Positions 1 through 10,210 are shown, counted from the first letter of the stretch. The stretch: 64,000 bases of DNA from Stenotrophomonas aracearum (GCF_031834615.1 NZ_CP115543.1:941001-1005000); one strand, 5' to 3'. Program-made: numbers and translations. Notes: generated by a model not told the origin, from the letters alone.

Positions 1-32
1 TTCAGCCAGGCAGAACGGATGTGGCGCGGCAT
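1..32 (-). CDS. phoR: phoR, first codons only (cut by window edge)
   Basis: An ATG at 32-30 on the minus strand, 14 bases after the phoB stop, opens a frame reading MPRHIRSAWL before the window ends. In Proteobacteria phoB is normally followed at once by the membrane sensor kinase phoR. Identity therefore rests on position and not on sequence. No clear ribosome binding site is visible. Confidence 0.45.
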   Translation of the reverse strand, partial: MPRHIRSAWL

Positions 33-46
33 TGCAGTCTCGTGGT

Positions 47-736
47 TCACGTGGACGTCGAGAAACGATACCCCGCGCCGCGTACGGTCTGCACCATGTT
101 CTCCGCACCGAACGGTTCCAGCGTCTTGCGCAGGCGCCGGATGTGCACGTCGATGGTGCGTTCCTCCACGTATACGCTGCCGCCCCACACGTGGTCGAGC
201 AGCTGGGCGCGGGTATACACGCGCTCGGGATGGGTCATGAAGAAGTGCAGCAGGCGGTATTCGGTCGGCCCGATCGGCACCGGCTGGTCGCCGGCGAACA
301 CGCGGTGCGCGGCGCCGTCGATGCGGATGCTGCCCACTGCCACGCTGCCGTCTTCATCGTCGTCGCGCGCGCGGCGCATCACCGCGCGGATCCGCGCCAG
401 CAGTTCGCGCGCCGAGAACGGCTTGACCACGTAATCGTCCACGCCAGCTTCGAGCCCACCGACGCGGTCGTTCTCTTCGCCACGCGCGGTCAGCATGATG
501 ATCGGCACCTCGCGGGTGAGGGCCTCCTTGCGCCAGCGCCGGGCCAGGTCCAGGCCGCTGGTGCCCGGAAGCATCCAGTCCAGCAGGATCAGGTCCGGCA
601 CGCGGTCGGCGATGGCGGTCTGCGCCTCGCGGGCGTCACCGGCGTGAATGGGGTCGTAGTCGCCCTTGCGCAGGGCGAAGGCGACCATTTCGCGGATCGC
701 GGGTTCGTCATCGACGATCAGGATGCGTTTCTGCAC
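47..736 (-). CDS. phoB: Phosphate regulon response regulator PhoB
   Basis: An OmpR/PhoB-class response regulator that activates phosphate-starvation genes once phosphorylated by PhoR. The receiver domain (about residues 1-120) has the acidic pair D9/D10, phospho-acceptor D53 and conserved K105, matching E. coli PhoB numbering. The C-terminal winged helix (about 130-227) ends in the usual RTIDVHIRRLRKTL-type recognition helix and YRF hairpin. I chose the GTG start at 736 because it gives 229 residues, the length of E. coli PhoB, and begins directly with QKRILIVDDEP. The open frame continues 42 codons further upstream, but that part is not receiver-like. A Pho-box-like direct repeat lies upstream, which suggests autoregulation. 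Confidence 0.93.
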   Translation of the reverse strand: MQKRILIVDDEPAIREMVAFALRKGDYDPIHAGDAREAQTAIADRVPDLILLDWMLPGTSGLDLARRWRKEALTREVPIIMLTARGEENDRVGGLEAGVDDYVVKPFSARELLARIRAVMRRARDDDEDGSVAVGSIRIDGAAHRVFAGDQPVPIGPTEYRLLHFFMTHPERVYTRAQLLDHVWGGSVYVEERTIDVHIRRLRKTLEPFGAENMVQTVRGAGYRFSTST

Positions 737-791
737 GTGCCCACCGTATTGCTCATCAGACCGGGATTGGGCCCAGTAGACTACGGTTTCA

Positions 792-807
792 TGACATGTT
801 TGTGACC
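792..807 (-). promoter_or_regulatory. Candidate Pho box upstream of phoB
   Basis: Read on the minus strand, GGTCA and TGTCA are spaced exactly 11 bases apart (one helical turn), as in PhoB half-sites. The site ends about 55 bases upstream of the chosen phoB start. This fits PhoB autoregulation. Only one pair of half-sites is convincing. Confidence 0.45.
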
Positions 808-852
808 ATGATGACGGGGCTGCAATCTTCACGTCATCTTTACGGAACCAAC

Positions 853-875
853 GTCCGGCCAACGGCCGGGGCTAC
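853..875 (-). repeat. GTAG-headed REP element overlapping the bepA stop
   Basis: On the minus strand GTAG is followed by an imperfect CCGGCC/GGCCGG hairpin. The TAG of the GTAG head is also the stop codon of bepA. Confidence 0.7.
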
Positions 876-2563
876 CGTCGCTCGAGTTCGGGGTCATCTA
901 TGCCCTGGCGGCGCATTTCGAGCACGGTCGGGGTGATGCTCTCGATCCGGGCGTCGACCCGGGCGCGGCCCACGTAGTCCAGGTCCGAACGCTTCTTCAG
1001 CGCCTGCAGCTGGATCAGCGCCTGCTCCGGGCGGCCGTTCAGGAACGCCGCCTCGGCGTAGGCCTCGCTGGCGCGCAGGGTGTCGCCGGCCAGCTCACTG
1101 GCGCGGGCATAGCGCTGCTGGAACACCGGGTCGTTGCCGCTCTGGGCCAGCAGCGGGCGCAGCATCGCCTGGGCGCGCTGGCCGGCCTCGCGGCCGCCCT
1201 GTTCGTTGAGGATTTCCGCGTAGGTGAGGGCCACCGGCCGGCTGCCCGGGTGCTGGCGCAGCAGGGTGTCGAAGCGGGCATTGGCCTCGGCCTTCTGGCC
1301 GCTGCGCGATTCGGCCTCGCCCAATGCCAGCGCCACCCACAGGTTGTCCGGGTGGTCCTGCAGCAGCGCGGCCAGGTCGCGTCGTGCTTCGGTCGGATTG
1401 CTGTTGCGCAGCCGCGCCAGGGCCAGGCCGTAGCGTTGCGGTTCGGTCAGTCCGTTCTTCTGCGCGCGCTGCAGGTTCTGGTACTCGGTGGCGAGGTCGG
1501 CGGGTGTGTCGGCGCTGAGCACCCGCAGGCGTTCGCGGGCCCAGTCGAACTGGCCGCTGGCGCCGCGGCTGAGCGCGTTCACCGAGAACTGCATCGACGC
1601 CGGCAGCAGCGGGTTGTTGCGCTGGACGACCGGCTCGGACAGCGCCGGGTCGGTCGGATTCACCCGTTCCTGGCGGACCCCGCCGGGGACCTCGGTGGTC
1701 AGCAGCACCGTGTCCTTCTTCATCTGTTCGGCGCGGGCCTTGGCTTCGCTGATGCGGGTGGTGTTGACCGGGTGGGTCTGCAGGAAGTCCGGCACCGAGT
1801 AGCCGCCGGCATTGCCGCGCATGGAGGCCGACATGCGCTCGAAGAACCCGGCCATCGCGTCCACGTCGTAGCCGCTGCGGGCCAGGGTGCGGATGCCCAG
1901 GCGGTCGGCCTCGGACTCGTTGCTGCGGGTGTAGTTGATCTGGCGCTGCTGCATCAGCCCCATGCCCGAGGTGATCGCGGCCATGGTCGCATCGCCGGAG
2001 GAATTGCCGTCGGCCTGCTGCGCGGCCACCACTGCGGCCAGCATGCCGAGCAGGATCGGAATCTGGTCGCGCTGGGCCCGTTCCACCCCGCGCAGCACGT
2101 GCTGCTGGGTGACGTGGGCGATTTCGTGGGACAGCACCGCGGCCACCTCGTCCTCGCGCTCTGCGGTCAGCACCAGCCCGGCATTGACACCGACGTACCC
2201 GCCGAGGGTGGCGAACGCATTGATCTGGCGGTCGCGCAGCATGAAGAAGGTGTAGGACTGGCGGGGCTGGGCGCTGTTGGAGCCGAGCCGGGCGCCCATG
2301 GTCTGCAGCCAGTCGTCCACCAGCGGGTCGTCGAGCAGGTAACCGTAGTTGCGCAGCTCGCGCAGCATCATGCCGCCGTACTCGGCCTGGCGGGCCGGGG
2401 TCAGCAGCTCGCCGGCCGAGGAGCCGATGTCCGGCAGCTTGCTGTCCTGGGCCGACGCCCACGGTGCGGCCAGGGCCAGGGTCAGGGCGGCGGAGAGCAG
2501 CAGAGGGCGCAAACGGGTACTCCTGGAAGCGGTGGTTGAGTCACTGTGTTGCGGTGATGACAT
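872..2563 (-). CDS. bepA: M48 metalloprotease with TPR domain, BepA (YfgC)
   Basis: A periplasmic zinc protease/chaperone that helps outer-membrane protein assembly, including LptD maturation, and degrades stalled substrates. A signal peptide is clear (hydrophobic stretch ending PWASAQD near residue 40). The zinc motif HEIAH is at 146-150, and the third ligand is probably E216 in NESEAD. The C-terminal half (about 320-540) is helical with TPR-like repeats, as in BepA. At 563 residues it is somewhat longer than the E. coli protein (487). It starts at ATG 2563, divergent from the glutaredoxin gene. The stop codon lies inside a REP element. Confidence 0.88.
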   Translation of the reverse strand: MSSPQHSDSTTASRSTRLRPLLLSAALTLALAAPWASAQDSKLPDIGSSAGELLTPARQAEYGGMMLRELRNYGYLLDDPLVDDWLQTMGARLGSNSAQPRQSYTFFMLRDRQINAFATLGGYVGVNAGLVLTAEREDEVAAVLSHEIAHVTQQHVLRGVERAQRDQIPILLGMLAAVVAAQQADGNSSGDATMAAITSGMGLMQQRQINYTRSNESEADRLGIRTLARSGYDVDAMAGFFERMSASMRGNAGGYSVPDFLQTHPVNTTRISEAKARAEQMKKDTVLLTTEVPGGVRQERVNPTDPALSEPVVQRNNPLLPASMQFSVNALSRGASGQFDWARERLRVLSADTPADLATEYQNLQRAQKNGLTEPQRYGLALARLRNSNPTEARRDLAALLQDHPDNLWVALALGEAESRSGQKAEANARFDTLLRQHPGSRPVALTYAEILNEQGGREAGQRAQAMLRPLLAQSGNDPVFQQRYARASELAGDTLRASEAYAEAAFLNGRPEQALIQLQALKKRSDLDYVGRARVDARIESITPTVLEMRRQGIDDPELERR

Positions 2564-2620
2564 GGAATATCCGACGCAGGGCTACCATATACAGACAATC
2601 GTTCCGTTGTGGAGTTTCCC

Positions 2621-2917
2621 GTGAGCCAAGATGTCGCTTCCAACCCGGGTGGGACCCCCGCCATCACCATCTATTCGACCGCGGTCTGCCCCTACTGCGT
2701 GGCGGCCAAGAACTTCCTGAAGAGCAAGGGCCGCGAGTGGACCGAGGTCCGCATCGACCTGGACCCGGAAGAACGCCAGAAGATGATGGCCAAGACCAAG
2801 CGCACCAGCGTGCCGCAGATCTTCGTCGGTGAGACCCACGTGGGCGGTTTCGACGACATGATGGCGCTGCACCAGGCCGGAAAGCTTGAGCCGTTGCTGA
2901 ACGGGGAGGGCGCATGA
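2621..2917 (+). CDS. grxC: Glutaredoxin 3-type dithiol glutaredoxin
   Basis: A small cytosolic thiol-disulfide oxidoreductase reduced by glutathione. The active site CPYC is at residues 23-26, with the cis-proline segment TSVPQIF and the GGFDD glutathione-binding turn downstream. I chose GTG at 2621 because GGAG sits 6 bases before it. A second GTG at 2609 would add four residues. At 98 residues it has normal length. It overlaps the next gene by four bases (ATGA), so the two are probably translationally coupled. Confidence 0.88.
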   Translation: MSQDVASNPGGTPAITIYSTAVCPYCVAAKNFLKSKGREWTEVRIDLDPEERQKMMAKTKRTSVPQIFVGETHVGGFDDMMALHQAGKLEPLLNGEGA

Positions 2918-3309
2918 GCGCCGCCGACGACGCCGGCAAGGACCGGATCGCCGAGTTCACCGAGTTCCGCCAGCGCATGAACCAGCGCATCCTGGGCGAG
3001 CCCAACCAGGTGGTGCGGCGCTTCTTCGCGCTCGACACCCAGACCTACCAGGCCGGCGCGCTGGATGTGAAGACCAAGGAACTGCTGGGCCTGGTCGCCT
3101 CGATGGTGCTGCGCTGCGACGACTGCATCAGCTACCACGTGGCCCAGTGCAAGGACGCCGGGGTGACCCGTGAGGAGTTCTTCGAGACCTTCTCGGTCGG
3201 CCTGGTGGTCGGCGGCTCCATCGTGATCCCGCACCTGCGCCGCGCGGTGGACTTCCTGGACCAGCTGGAAGGCGGCGCCGCCGCCCCGGACGCCCACGAG
3301 CACGCCTGA
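2914..3309 (+). CDS. Carboxymuconolactone decarboxylase/AhpD-like protein
   Basis: A small all-helical protein of the CMD family. It carries CDDC at residues 68-71 followed by H75, the CxxCxxxH arrangement of AhpD-type disulfide reductases and not that of the true lactone decarboxylase. It is coupled to the glutaredoxin gene by an ATGA overlap, so a role in thiol or peroxide metabolism is likely. The substrate cannot be read from the sequence. The length (131 aa) is normal for single-domain members. Confidence 0.8.
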   Translation: MSAADDAGKDRIAEFTEFRQRMNQRILGEPNQVVRRFFALDTQTYQAGALDVKTKELLGLVASMVLRCDDCISYHVAQCKDAGVTREEFFETFSVGLVVGGSIVIPHLRRAVDFLDQLEGGAAAPDAHEHA

Positions 3310-3323
3310 ACCGCCCCTTGGCC

Positions 3324-3394
3324 GTAGTGCCGGCCGCTGGCCGGCTCCTCGGAGTAGCCGGCAGCAAGGGGAGCCGGCCGGCGGCCGGCACTAC
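3324..3394. repeat. Inverted pair of GTAG REP elements
   Basis: A plus-strand element begins with GTAG at 3324 and a minus-strand partner ends with CTAC at 3394. Each carries a CCGGCC/GGCCGG-type stem. Together they can fold into a large cruciform after the AhpD-like gene. Confidence 0.8.
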
Positions 3395-3522
3395 CCGGTT
3401 GCCACCATTGGCTAACTTGGGGTCCAACACCGGGTAAGGCATAATTGCCGTTGAAACTTCCCTTGCGCCGGTGCTCCTGCACCTGCTTGACGGCGCTCCC
3501 CCTCGGTTCGGAAACAGATCAA

Positions 3523-4530
3523 ATGACGCAGAAAATCACGGTCATCCGCGGTGACGGCATCGGCCCGGAGATCATGGACGCCACCCTGTTCGTGCTCGGC
3601 AAGCTGGACACCGGTTTTGAGTACGAAGACGCCGACGCGGGCCTGGTCGCCCTGGAGAAGCATGGCGACCTGATGCCGGCTTCGACCCTGGAGTCGATCG
3701 CGCGCAACAAGATCGCCCTGAAGAGCCCGCTGACCACGCCGGTCGGTGGTGGTTTCACCTCGATCAACGTCAGCCTGCGTCGCCACTTCGACCTGTACGC
3801 CAACGTGCGTCCGGCGGTGTCGTTCCCGAACACCAAGTCGCGATTCGGCGACGGCGTGGACCTGATCACCGTGCGTGAGAACACCGAAGGCGCCTACCTG
3901 GCCGAAGGCCAGGAAGTGTCGGCCGACGGCGAGACCGCGTTCTCCGGCACCCGCATCACCCGCAAGGGTTCCGAGCGCATCGTGCGCTACGCCTTCGAAC
4001 TGGCCCGCAGCACCGGCCGCAAGAAGGTCACCGCGGTGCACAAGGCCAACATCATCAAGTCGACCTCGGGCCTGTTCCTGGCCGTGGCCCGCGAAGTGGC
4101 GGCCAAGTACCCGGACATCGAGTTCCAGGAAATGATCGTCGACAACTGCTGCATGCAGCTGGTGATGCGCCCGGAACAGTTCGACGTGATCGTCACCACC
4201 AACCTGTTCGGCGACATCATCTCCGACCTGTGCGCCGGCCTAGTCGGCGGCCTGGGCCTGGCCCCGGGCGCCAACATCGGTGAGAACGCGGCGATCTTCG
4301 AAGCCGTGCACGGCACCGCGCCGGACATCGCCGGGCAGGGCAAGGCCAATCCGTGCGCGTTGCTACTGGCGGCCGCGCAGATGCTGGACCATGTCGGCCA
4401 GACCGATAACGCCGAGCGCCTGCGCAAGGCGATCGTGGCTACCCTGGAAGCCAAGGATTCGCTGACCGGCGACCTCGGCGGCACCGGCAACACCATGGGC
4501 TTCGCCCAGGCCATCGCGAGCCGCCTGTAA
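3523..4530 (+). CDS. Isocitrate dehydrogenase, NAD-type (beta-decarboxylating dehydrogenase family)
   Basis: Oxidative decarboxylation of isocitrate to 2-oxoglutarate in the TCA cycle. At 335 residues it belongs to the short isocitrate/isopropylmalate/homoisocitrate dehydrogenase group. The N-terminal IRGDGIGPE, the substrate loop around TSINVSLRRHFDLYANVRP, the RENTEGAY segment, the VHKANIIK lysine region, the NLFGDIISD metal site and the HGTAPDIAG nucleotide loop are all visible. The frame stays open to 3445, but ATG 3523 opens directly into MTQKITVIRGDG. Isocitrate specificity is inferred from the substrate loop; a homoisocitrate-like role is less likely. A strong terminator follows. Confidence 0.85.
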   Translation: MTQKITVIRGDGIGPEIMDATLFVLGKLDTGFEYEDADAGLVALEKHGDLMPASTLESIARNKIALKSPLTTPVGGGFTSINVSLRRHFDLYANVRPAVSFPNTKSRFGDGVDLITVRENTEGAYLAEGQEVSADGETAFSGTRITRKGSERIVRYAFELARSTGRKKVTAVHKANIIKSTSGLFLAVAREVAAKYPDIEFQEMIVDNCCMQLVMRPEQFDVIVTTNLFGDIISDLCAGLVGGLGLAPGANIGENAAIFEAVHGTAPDIAGQGKANPCALLLAAAQMLDHVGQTDNAERLRKAIVATLEAKDSLTGDLGGTGNTMGFAQAIASRL

Positions 4531-4552
4531 GGGGTTCGCGACGGAACGAAAA

Positions 4553-4577
4553 GGGGCCGCTTTCGCGGCCCTTTTTT
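4553..4577 (+). terminator. Rho-independent terminator after isocitrate dehydrogenase
   Basis: GGGCCGC and GCGGCCC arms around TTTC, followed by six T and preceded by an A run, so it may work in both directions. Confidence 0.9.
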
Positions 4578-4593
4578 GTTTGCGGTTCCGTGG

Positions 4594-4616
4594 AGCCGGC
4601 CAGCGGCCGGCACTAC
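4594..4616 (-). repeat. GTAG REP element
   Basis: Minus-strand GTAGTGCCGGCCGCTGGCCGGC-type repeat between the terminator and the BI-1 family gene. Confidence 0.75.
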
Positions 4617-4632
4617 GCGTTGATGCTTCGCC

Positions 4633-5391
4633 TCAACGCTGGTTGAGCTTGGACAGCAGCCGCAGGAACTCCACATACAGCCACACCAGCGTGACCATCA
4701 GGCCGAACGCGCCGTACCACTCCATGTACTTGGGCGCGCGCGCTGCCGCACCGTTTTCGATGAAGTCGAAGTCCAGCACCAGGTTCAGCGCGGCGACCAC
4801 GACCACGAACAGGCTGAAGGCGATGCCCAGCCAGCTGGCTTCATGGATCACCGGCACGTTGATGTTGAAGAAGCTGAGCACGAACGAGGCCAGGTACAGC
4901 AGCGCGATGCCGCCGGTGGCCGCGACCACGCCCAGCTTGAAGTTCTCGGTGACCTTGATCAGCCCGCTGCGATACGCCACCAGCAGCGCGAACAGGGTGC
5001 CGAAGGTGAGCAGCACGGCCTGGAACACGATGCCCGGGAAGCGTGCTTCGAACACGGCGGAGATCGCGCCGAGGAAGAAGCCTTCCACCAGTGCGTACAT
5101 CGGCGCGGTCACCGGCGACCATTCCTTCTTGAACACCGTGACAAGGGCGAGGACCAGCCCGCCGATCGCGCCACCGATGGCGTAGATCATCGCGCCCGGT
5201 GCGATCTGGCCGTCGACGCCGATGGTCTGGCTCCAGGCGAAGGCGGCGGTGATGACCGTCAGCAGCAGCAGGATGCCGGTCTTGTTGACCGTGCCGTTGA
5301 TGGTCATCGCCTGGTCGGGCGAGGTTACGACCGAGCCACTGGCCAGGTCGAGGAAGGTCGACTCGGAAAGTGCGGGGTTGCCGCTGCGCAT
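4633..5391 (-). CDS. Bax inhibitor-1/YccA family membrane protein
   Basis: An inner-membrane protein of about 252 residues. Seven hydrophobic segments follow a polar N-terminus, and the C-terminal half contains the conserved D/E-rich FDFIENGA segment of the BI-1 (UPF0005) family. E. coli YccA modulates the FtsH protease; other members leak calcium or protons. The specific role here is unknown. The start at 5391 has AAGGAG seven bases upstream on the minus strand. Its own promoter region faces the tRNA cluster. Confidence 0.82.
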   Translation of the reverse strand: MRSGNPALSESTFLDLASGSVVTSPDQAMTINGTVNKTGILLLLTVITAAFAWSQTIGVDGQIAPGAMIYAIGGAIGGLVLALVTVFKKEWSPVTAPMYALVEGFFLGAISAVFEARFPGIVFQAVLLTFGTLFALLVAYRSGLIKVTENFKLGVVAATGGIALLYLASFVLSFFNINVPVIHEASWLGIAFSLFVVVVAALNLVLDFDFIENGAAARAPKYMEWYGAFGLMVTLVWLYVEFLRLLSKLNQR

Positions 5392-5543
5392 TGCCAATCT
5401 CCTTGAAGGGTAGGGGTCCGGTCCATCCGGTACTGTGCCGAGCATAGCGGATGTGAAAAAGTCCGTGAAAACCGTTGACAGATGGGTCGGCGATTCCCAC
5501 AATAGCCGACTCTTTCGGGGGGAGCCTCGAGGGATGAAACCAC

Positions 5544-5620
5544 CGGGGTATAGCGCAGTCTGGTAGCGCGCCTGCTTTGGGAGCAGGATGTCGGGGGTTC
5601 GAATCCCTCTACCCCGACCA
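5544..5620 (+). tRNA. tRNA-Pro(TGG)
   Basis: A 77-nt cloverleaf with CCA encoded. The anticodon loop TTTGGGA gives TGG. It is first in a cluster of five closely spaced tRNAs. Confidence 0.95.
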
Positions 5621-5666
5621 CGTCCCGCTGCTCAAACCGGGATGGGAATGCGACAATCCGGTCAGG

Positions 5667-5743
5667 GCGCCCGTAGCTCAACTGGATAGAGCACCGGCCT
5701 TCTAAGCCGGCGGTTACAGGTTCGATTCCTGTCGGGCGCGCCA
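5667..5743 (+). tRNA. tRNA-Arg(TCT)
   Basis: A 77-nt cloverleaf with CCA encoded. The anticodon loop CTTCTAA gives TCT. The acceptor stem GCGCCCG pairs with CGGGCGC. Confidence 0.95.
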
Positions 5744-5773
5744 CTTGGCGCATGCGGCAGGTGTTCAAAAAGC

Positions 5774-5796
5774 GGTAGTGACGCGCCATGCGCGTC
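5774..5796 (+). repeat. GTAG REP element, GACGCGC variant
   Basis: GTAGT followed by GACGCGC/GCGCGTC around CAT. This is the second REP subfamily seen in this window. Confidence 0.65.
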
Positions 5797-5819
5797 AAAC
5801 GTTCAAAAGGTTTTCAGTG

Positions 5820-5896
5820 GTGGCTGTAGCTCAGTTGGTTAGAGTACCGGATTGTGATTCCGGTGGTCGGGGGTTCGAATCCCCTCAGCCACCCCA
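5820..5896 (+). tRNA. tRNA-His(GTG)
   Basis: A 77-nt cloverleaf with CCA encoded. The anticodon loop is TTGTGAT. G at 5819 can serve as the extra 5' G opposite discriminator C, as expected for tRNA-His. Confidence 0.95.
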
Positions 5897-5980
5897 CTGA
5901 TTTGATGTATCCGATTCGCCGAAAGTGAATCGGGGTTGCAAAAAAAGGCGGAATCGTTACAATGATCGCCTGAGTTTTCA

Positions 5981-6056
5981 GGGCTGTTAGCTCAGTTGGT
6001 AGAGCAGTTGACTCTTAATCAATAGGTCCAAGGTTCGAATCCTTGACAGCCCACCA
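5981..6056 (+). tRNA. tRNA-Lys(CTT), copy 1
   Basis: A 76-nt cloverleaf with CCA encoded. The anticodon loop CTCTTAA gives CTT. The sequence is identical to copy 2, 162 bases downstream. Confidence 0.95.
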
Positions 6057-6062
6057 AGACAG

Positions 6063-6093
6063 AAGCCACCCGGTCACCCGGGTGGCTTTTTTC
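6063..6093 (+). terminator. Terminator after tRNA-Lys copy 1
   Basis: AAGCCACCCGG and CCGGGTGGCTT-type arms followed by six T. Confidence 0.88.
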
Positions 6094-6116
6094 TTTCGCG
6101 TGTTCCGGCATTGCGT

Positions 6117-6136
6117 GGGACACGCCATGCGTGTCC
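6117..6136. repeat. REP-like palindrome without GTAG head
   Basis: GGACACGC CAT GCGTGTCC palindrome, the core of the GACACGC REP subfamily, but with GTGG in place of GTAG. Confidence 0.5.
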
Positions 6137-6217
6137 TTCGCGATCCGTGATCGTTCATTCATACAAACCCCTTGCGCATTCCTGCGGCAGTGCGTCATAA
6201 TTCGCCTCCCGATTTTC

Positions 6218-6293
6218 GGGCTGTTAGCTCAGTTGGTAGAGCAGTTGACTCTTAATCAATAGGTCCAAGGTTCGAATCCTTGACAGCCCACCA
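6218..6293 (+). tRNA. tRNA-Lys(CTT), copy 2
   Basis: Identical to copy 1 through the mature tRNA and nearly identical through the downstream terminator, which points to a recent tandem duplication. Confidence 0.95.
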
Positions 6294-6298
6294 AGACA

Positions 6299-6330
6299 GA
6301 AGCCATCCGGTCAGCCGGGTGGCTTTTTTC
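6299..6330 (+). terminator. Terminator after tRNA-Lys copy 2
   Basis: The same hairpin as after copy 1 with two base changes, ending in six T. Confidence 0.85.
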
Positions 6331-6355
6331 TTGCCTGTAATCCGGGCATCGCGCG

Positions 6356-6414
6356 GGACACGCATGGCGTGTCGCTACGCCCGGACTCCCCCGTAGTGAC
6401 ACGCCATGCGTGTC
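6356..6414. repeat. Inverted pair of GTAG REP elements, GACACGC variant
   Basis: A minus-strand copy (CTAC at 6375-6378) is followed by a plus-strand copy (GTAG at 6393-6396). Both have GACACGC/GCGTGTC stems. Confidence 0.75.
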
Positions 6415-6454
6415 CCTCCAATCCCGACCCTCCCGCAGCTATACTGCGCGTCCT

Positions 6455-6539
<85 letters not shown>

Positions 6540-6738
6540 GGTACCGGGCATCGGCCCCGGACGGGATTGCCTGAACAGGCCTCTGATTGACGCTTCCGGC
6601 CGCATGCTGGCGGCGCTGGCCGTTATCGGCGAAACTACAGGGCTGCGGCGGGCAGGCGCGTCCACGACCCGCGTTCCCAACCCGTTCCATCCAATCACAT
6701 CGTGCCGGGGGCGTGCCCACCGGTTGGCAGGAGTCAAC

Positions 6739-8034
6739 ATGCAAGCTTCGATCGAATCCACCGGCAATCTGGAACGCCGCCTGACCTTCTCGCTGCCGGA
6801 AGACCGCCTGCAGACCCACATCAGCGGCCGCCTGGGCGAAATCGCCCGTACCGCGCGCATCAAGGGCTTCCGCCCGGGCAAGGTGCCGGCCAAGGTGATC
6901 GAGCAGCGCTTCGGCCAGCAGGTCCGCAGCGAAGCCGTCGACGGCCTGCTGCGCGAAACCTTCGACGCGGCCATCCGCGAGCACGAGCTGCGCATCGCCG
7001 GCGCCCCGCGCATCGACAAGGGCGATGACGGCGAGTTCTCGTTCGTCGCCACCGTCGAGCTGGTGCCGGACTTCGGCGACGTCGACGTCAGCAAGCTGAC
7101 CGTCGTGCGCCACACCGCCGAGATCAACGACGCCGACATCGACCAGATGATCACCAACCTGCGCGAACAGCGCCGCAGCTGGAGCCCGGTGACCCGTGGC
7201 GCCCAGGACGGCGACCTGGTCGCACTGGAAACCTGGTCGCAGGCCGGCGATGAGCGCCTGCCGGCCGAAGGCACCGAAAAGGGCAGCGTGGTGGTGGGCC
7301 AGGGCATGATGTTCGAGCAGATCGAACAGGGCCTGGTCGGCCTGGCCAAGGGTGAAGAGAAGACCTTGGACGTCGAATTCCCGGCCGACTGGCGCGTGCC
7401 GGCCCTGGCCGGCAAGCAGGTCAAGGTCACCGTCAAGGCGGTGGACGTGTCCGAGCCGGTACTGCCGGAAGTCGACGCCGACTTCATCAAGAGCTTCGGC
7501 GTGAAGGGCGGCGACGTAGAGCAGTTCCGCAAGGACATCCGCGCCAACCTGGAACGCGAGCTCAAGGGCGCGCTGATGAACCGCCTGCGCAAGGAAGTCG
7601 GTGAGCAGCTGATCGCCGCCTACGCCTCGGTGGAAATGCCGCCGCGCCTGGTCGACAACGAAGCCCGCGCCATGCTGGCCCAGCAGGTCGAGCAGATCCG
7701 CCGCAGCGGCCGCAACCCGGGCGAGATCCCGGCCGACGCCCACGAAGGCTTCAAGGACGCCGCCGCCAAGCGCGTGCTGGTCGGCCTGCTGGTTGGTGAA
7801 GTGGCCCGCCGCAACGACCTGCGCCTGGACCCGAAGCGCCTGAACGAAACCATGCGTCTGATTGCTTCGACCTATGAAGAGCCGGAACAGGTCATTGAGA
7901 TGTACCGCAACGACCCCCAGCTGATGAGTGGGCTGCAGAACCGCGTGATGGAAGAGCAGGTGATCGACTGGATCGCCGAGCGCGCCCAGCACACCGAGCA
8001 GTCGCTGTCGTTCCAGGACGCCATCCGCCAGTAA
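6739..8034 (+). CDS. tig: Trigger factor
   Basis: A ribosome-associated chaperone that meets nascent chains at the exit tunnel. The N-terminal ribosome-binding domain carries the GFRPGKVP signature (about residues 43-50). The FKBP-type PPIase domain lies around 150-245, and the helical C-terminal domain completes 431 residues, a normal length. The start at 6739 is supported by GGAG and the conserved MQASIEST opening; the frame is open upstream through the tRNA-Leu region but not coding. It heads the tig-clpP-clpX-lon block, the usual gene order in gammaproteobacteria. Confidence 0.97.
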   Translation: MQASIESTGNLERRLTFSLPEDRLQTHISGRLGEIARTARIKGFRPGKVPAKVIEQRFGQQVRSEAVDGLLRETFDAAIREHELRIAGAPRIDKGDDGEFSFVATVELVPDFGDVDVSKLTVVRHTAEINDADIDQMITNLREQRRSWSPVTRGAQDGDLVALETWSQAGDERLPAEGTEKGSVVVGQGMMFEQIEQGLVGLAKGEEKTLDVEFPADWRVPALAGKQVKVTVKAVDVSEPVLPEVDADFIKSFGVKGGDVEQFRKDIRANLERELKGALMNRLRKEVGEQLIAAYASVEMPPRLVDNEARAMLAQQVEQIRRSGRNPGEIPADAHEGFKDAAAKRVLVGLLVGEVARRNDLRLDPKRLNETMRLIASTYEEPEQVIEMYRNDPQLMSGLQNRVMEEQVIDWIAERAQHTEQSLSFQDAIRQ

Positions 8035-8051
8035 GCGGGCGGCGTTTCATG

Positions 8052-8072
8052 CCCCGCGCCGCTGGCGCGGGG
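8052..8072 (+). other. GC hairpin between tig and clpP
   Basis: CCCCGCGCC and GGCGCGGGG arms with a three-base loop and no T tract. It could attenuate read-through or protect the tig mRNA 3' end. Confidence 0.5.
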
Positions 8073-8100
8073 TGGTTTCCCCCAAATAGGTGCCTCAGAA

Positions 8101-8727
8101 ATGGACAACCAAACCAAAGCCCTGAACATGGTTCCGATGGTGGTCGAACAGACCAGCCGCGGCGAGCGCGCCTATGACATCTATTCGCGCCTGTTGAAGG
8201 AGCGCCTGATCTTCCTCGTGGGCCCGATCGACGATCACATGGCCAACGTGGTGGTGGCGCAGCTGCTGTTCCTGGAAGCGGACAACCCGGAAAAGGACAT
8301 CAGCATCTACATCAACTCGCCGGGTGGCGTGGTCACCGCCGGCATGGCGATCTACGACACCATGCAGTACATCAAGCCGGACGTGAGCACCATCTGCGTC
8401 GGCCAGGCCGCCTCCATGGGCGCGCTGCTGCTGGCATCCGGCGCGGCCGGCAAGCGTTACGCGCTGCCGAACTCGCGCGTGATGATCCACCAGCCGCTGG
8501 GCGGCTTCCAGGGCCAGGCCACCGATATCGACATCCACGCGCGTGAGATCCTCACCCTGCGTGCGCGCCTGAACGAAGTGCTGGCCAAGCACACCGGGCA
8601 GTCGCTGGAGACCATCGCGCGCGACACCGAGCGCGACAACTTCAAGAGCGCGGCCGACGCGGTGGCCTACGGCCTGGTCGACCAGGTGCTGGAGCGCCGT
8701 CCGGAAGAGTCGATCACCCCGGCCTGA
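8101..8727 (+). CDS. clpP: ATP-dependent Clp protease proteolytic subunit
   Basis: The self-compartmentalised serine protease that forms the 14-mer core used by ClpX and ClpA. The catalytic triad is S105 (in GQAASMGA), H130 (in MIHQP) and D179 (in ERDN), with the same spacing as E. coli ClpP. The 208-residue length and the short N-terminal propeptide are normal. It lies between tig and clpX in the conserved order, 104 bases upstream of clpX, and is probably cotranscribed with it. Confidence 0.97.
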   Translation: MDNQTKALNMVPMVVEQTSRGERAYDIYSRLLKERLIFLVGPIDDHMANVVVAQLLFLEADNPEKDISIYINSPGGVVTAGMAIYDTMQYIKPDVSTICVGQAASMGALLLASGAAGKRYALPNSRVMIHQPLGGFQGQATDIDIHAREILTLRARLNEVLAKHTGQSLETIARDTERDNFKSAADAVAYGLVDQVLERRPEESITPA

Positions 8728-8831
8728 TGGCCTGTTTCCGCAGGGTCGGGCTGGACTGGCGTCCTCCCGGCCCTGTGTTATTCTCGAATCGAACCCCCGT
8801 TCAGCGGGTGGGGTAACTGGGTAAGCGAAGC

Positions 8832-10121
<1,290 letters not shown>

Positions 10122-10175
10122 TCGATTCAAATACTTGAATTGATGGAGTTTTTTCAGAGCATCTTGCATCTGGAC

Positions 10176-10210
10176 GCCGATGGCCCCATAACGGGGCCAT
10201 CGGCTTTTTT
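10176..10210 (+). terminator. Terminator after clpX
   Basis: GCCGATGGCCCC and GGGGCCATCGGC arms around a short ATAAC loop, followed by six T. Confidence 0.92.
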
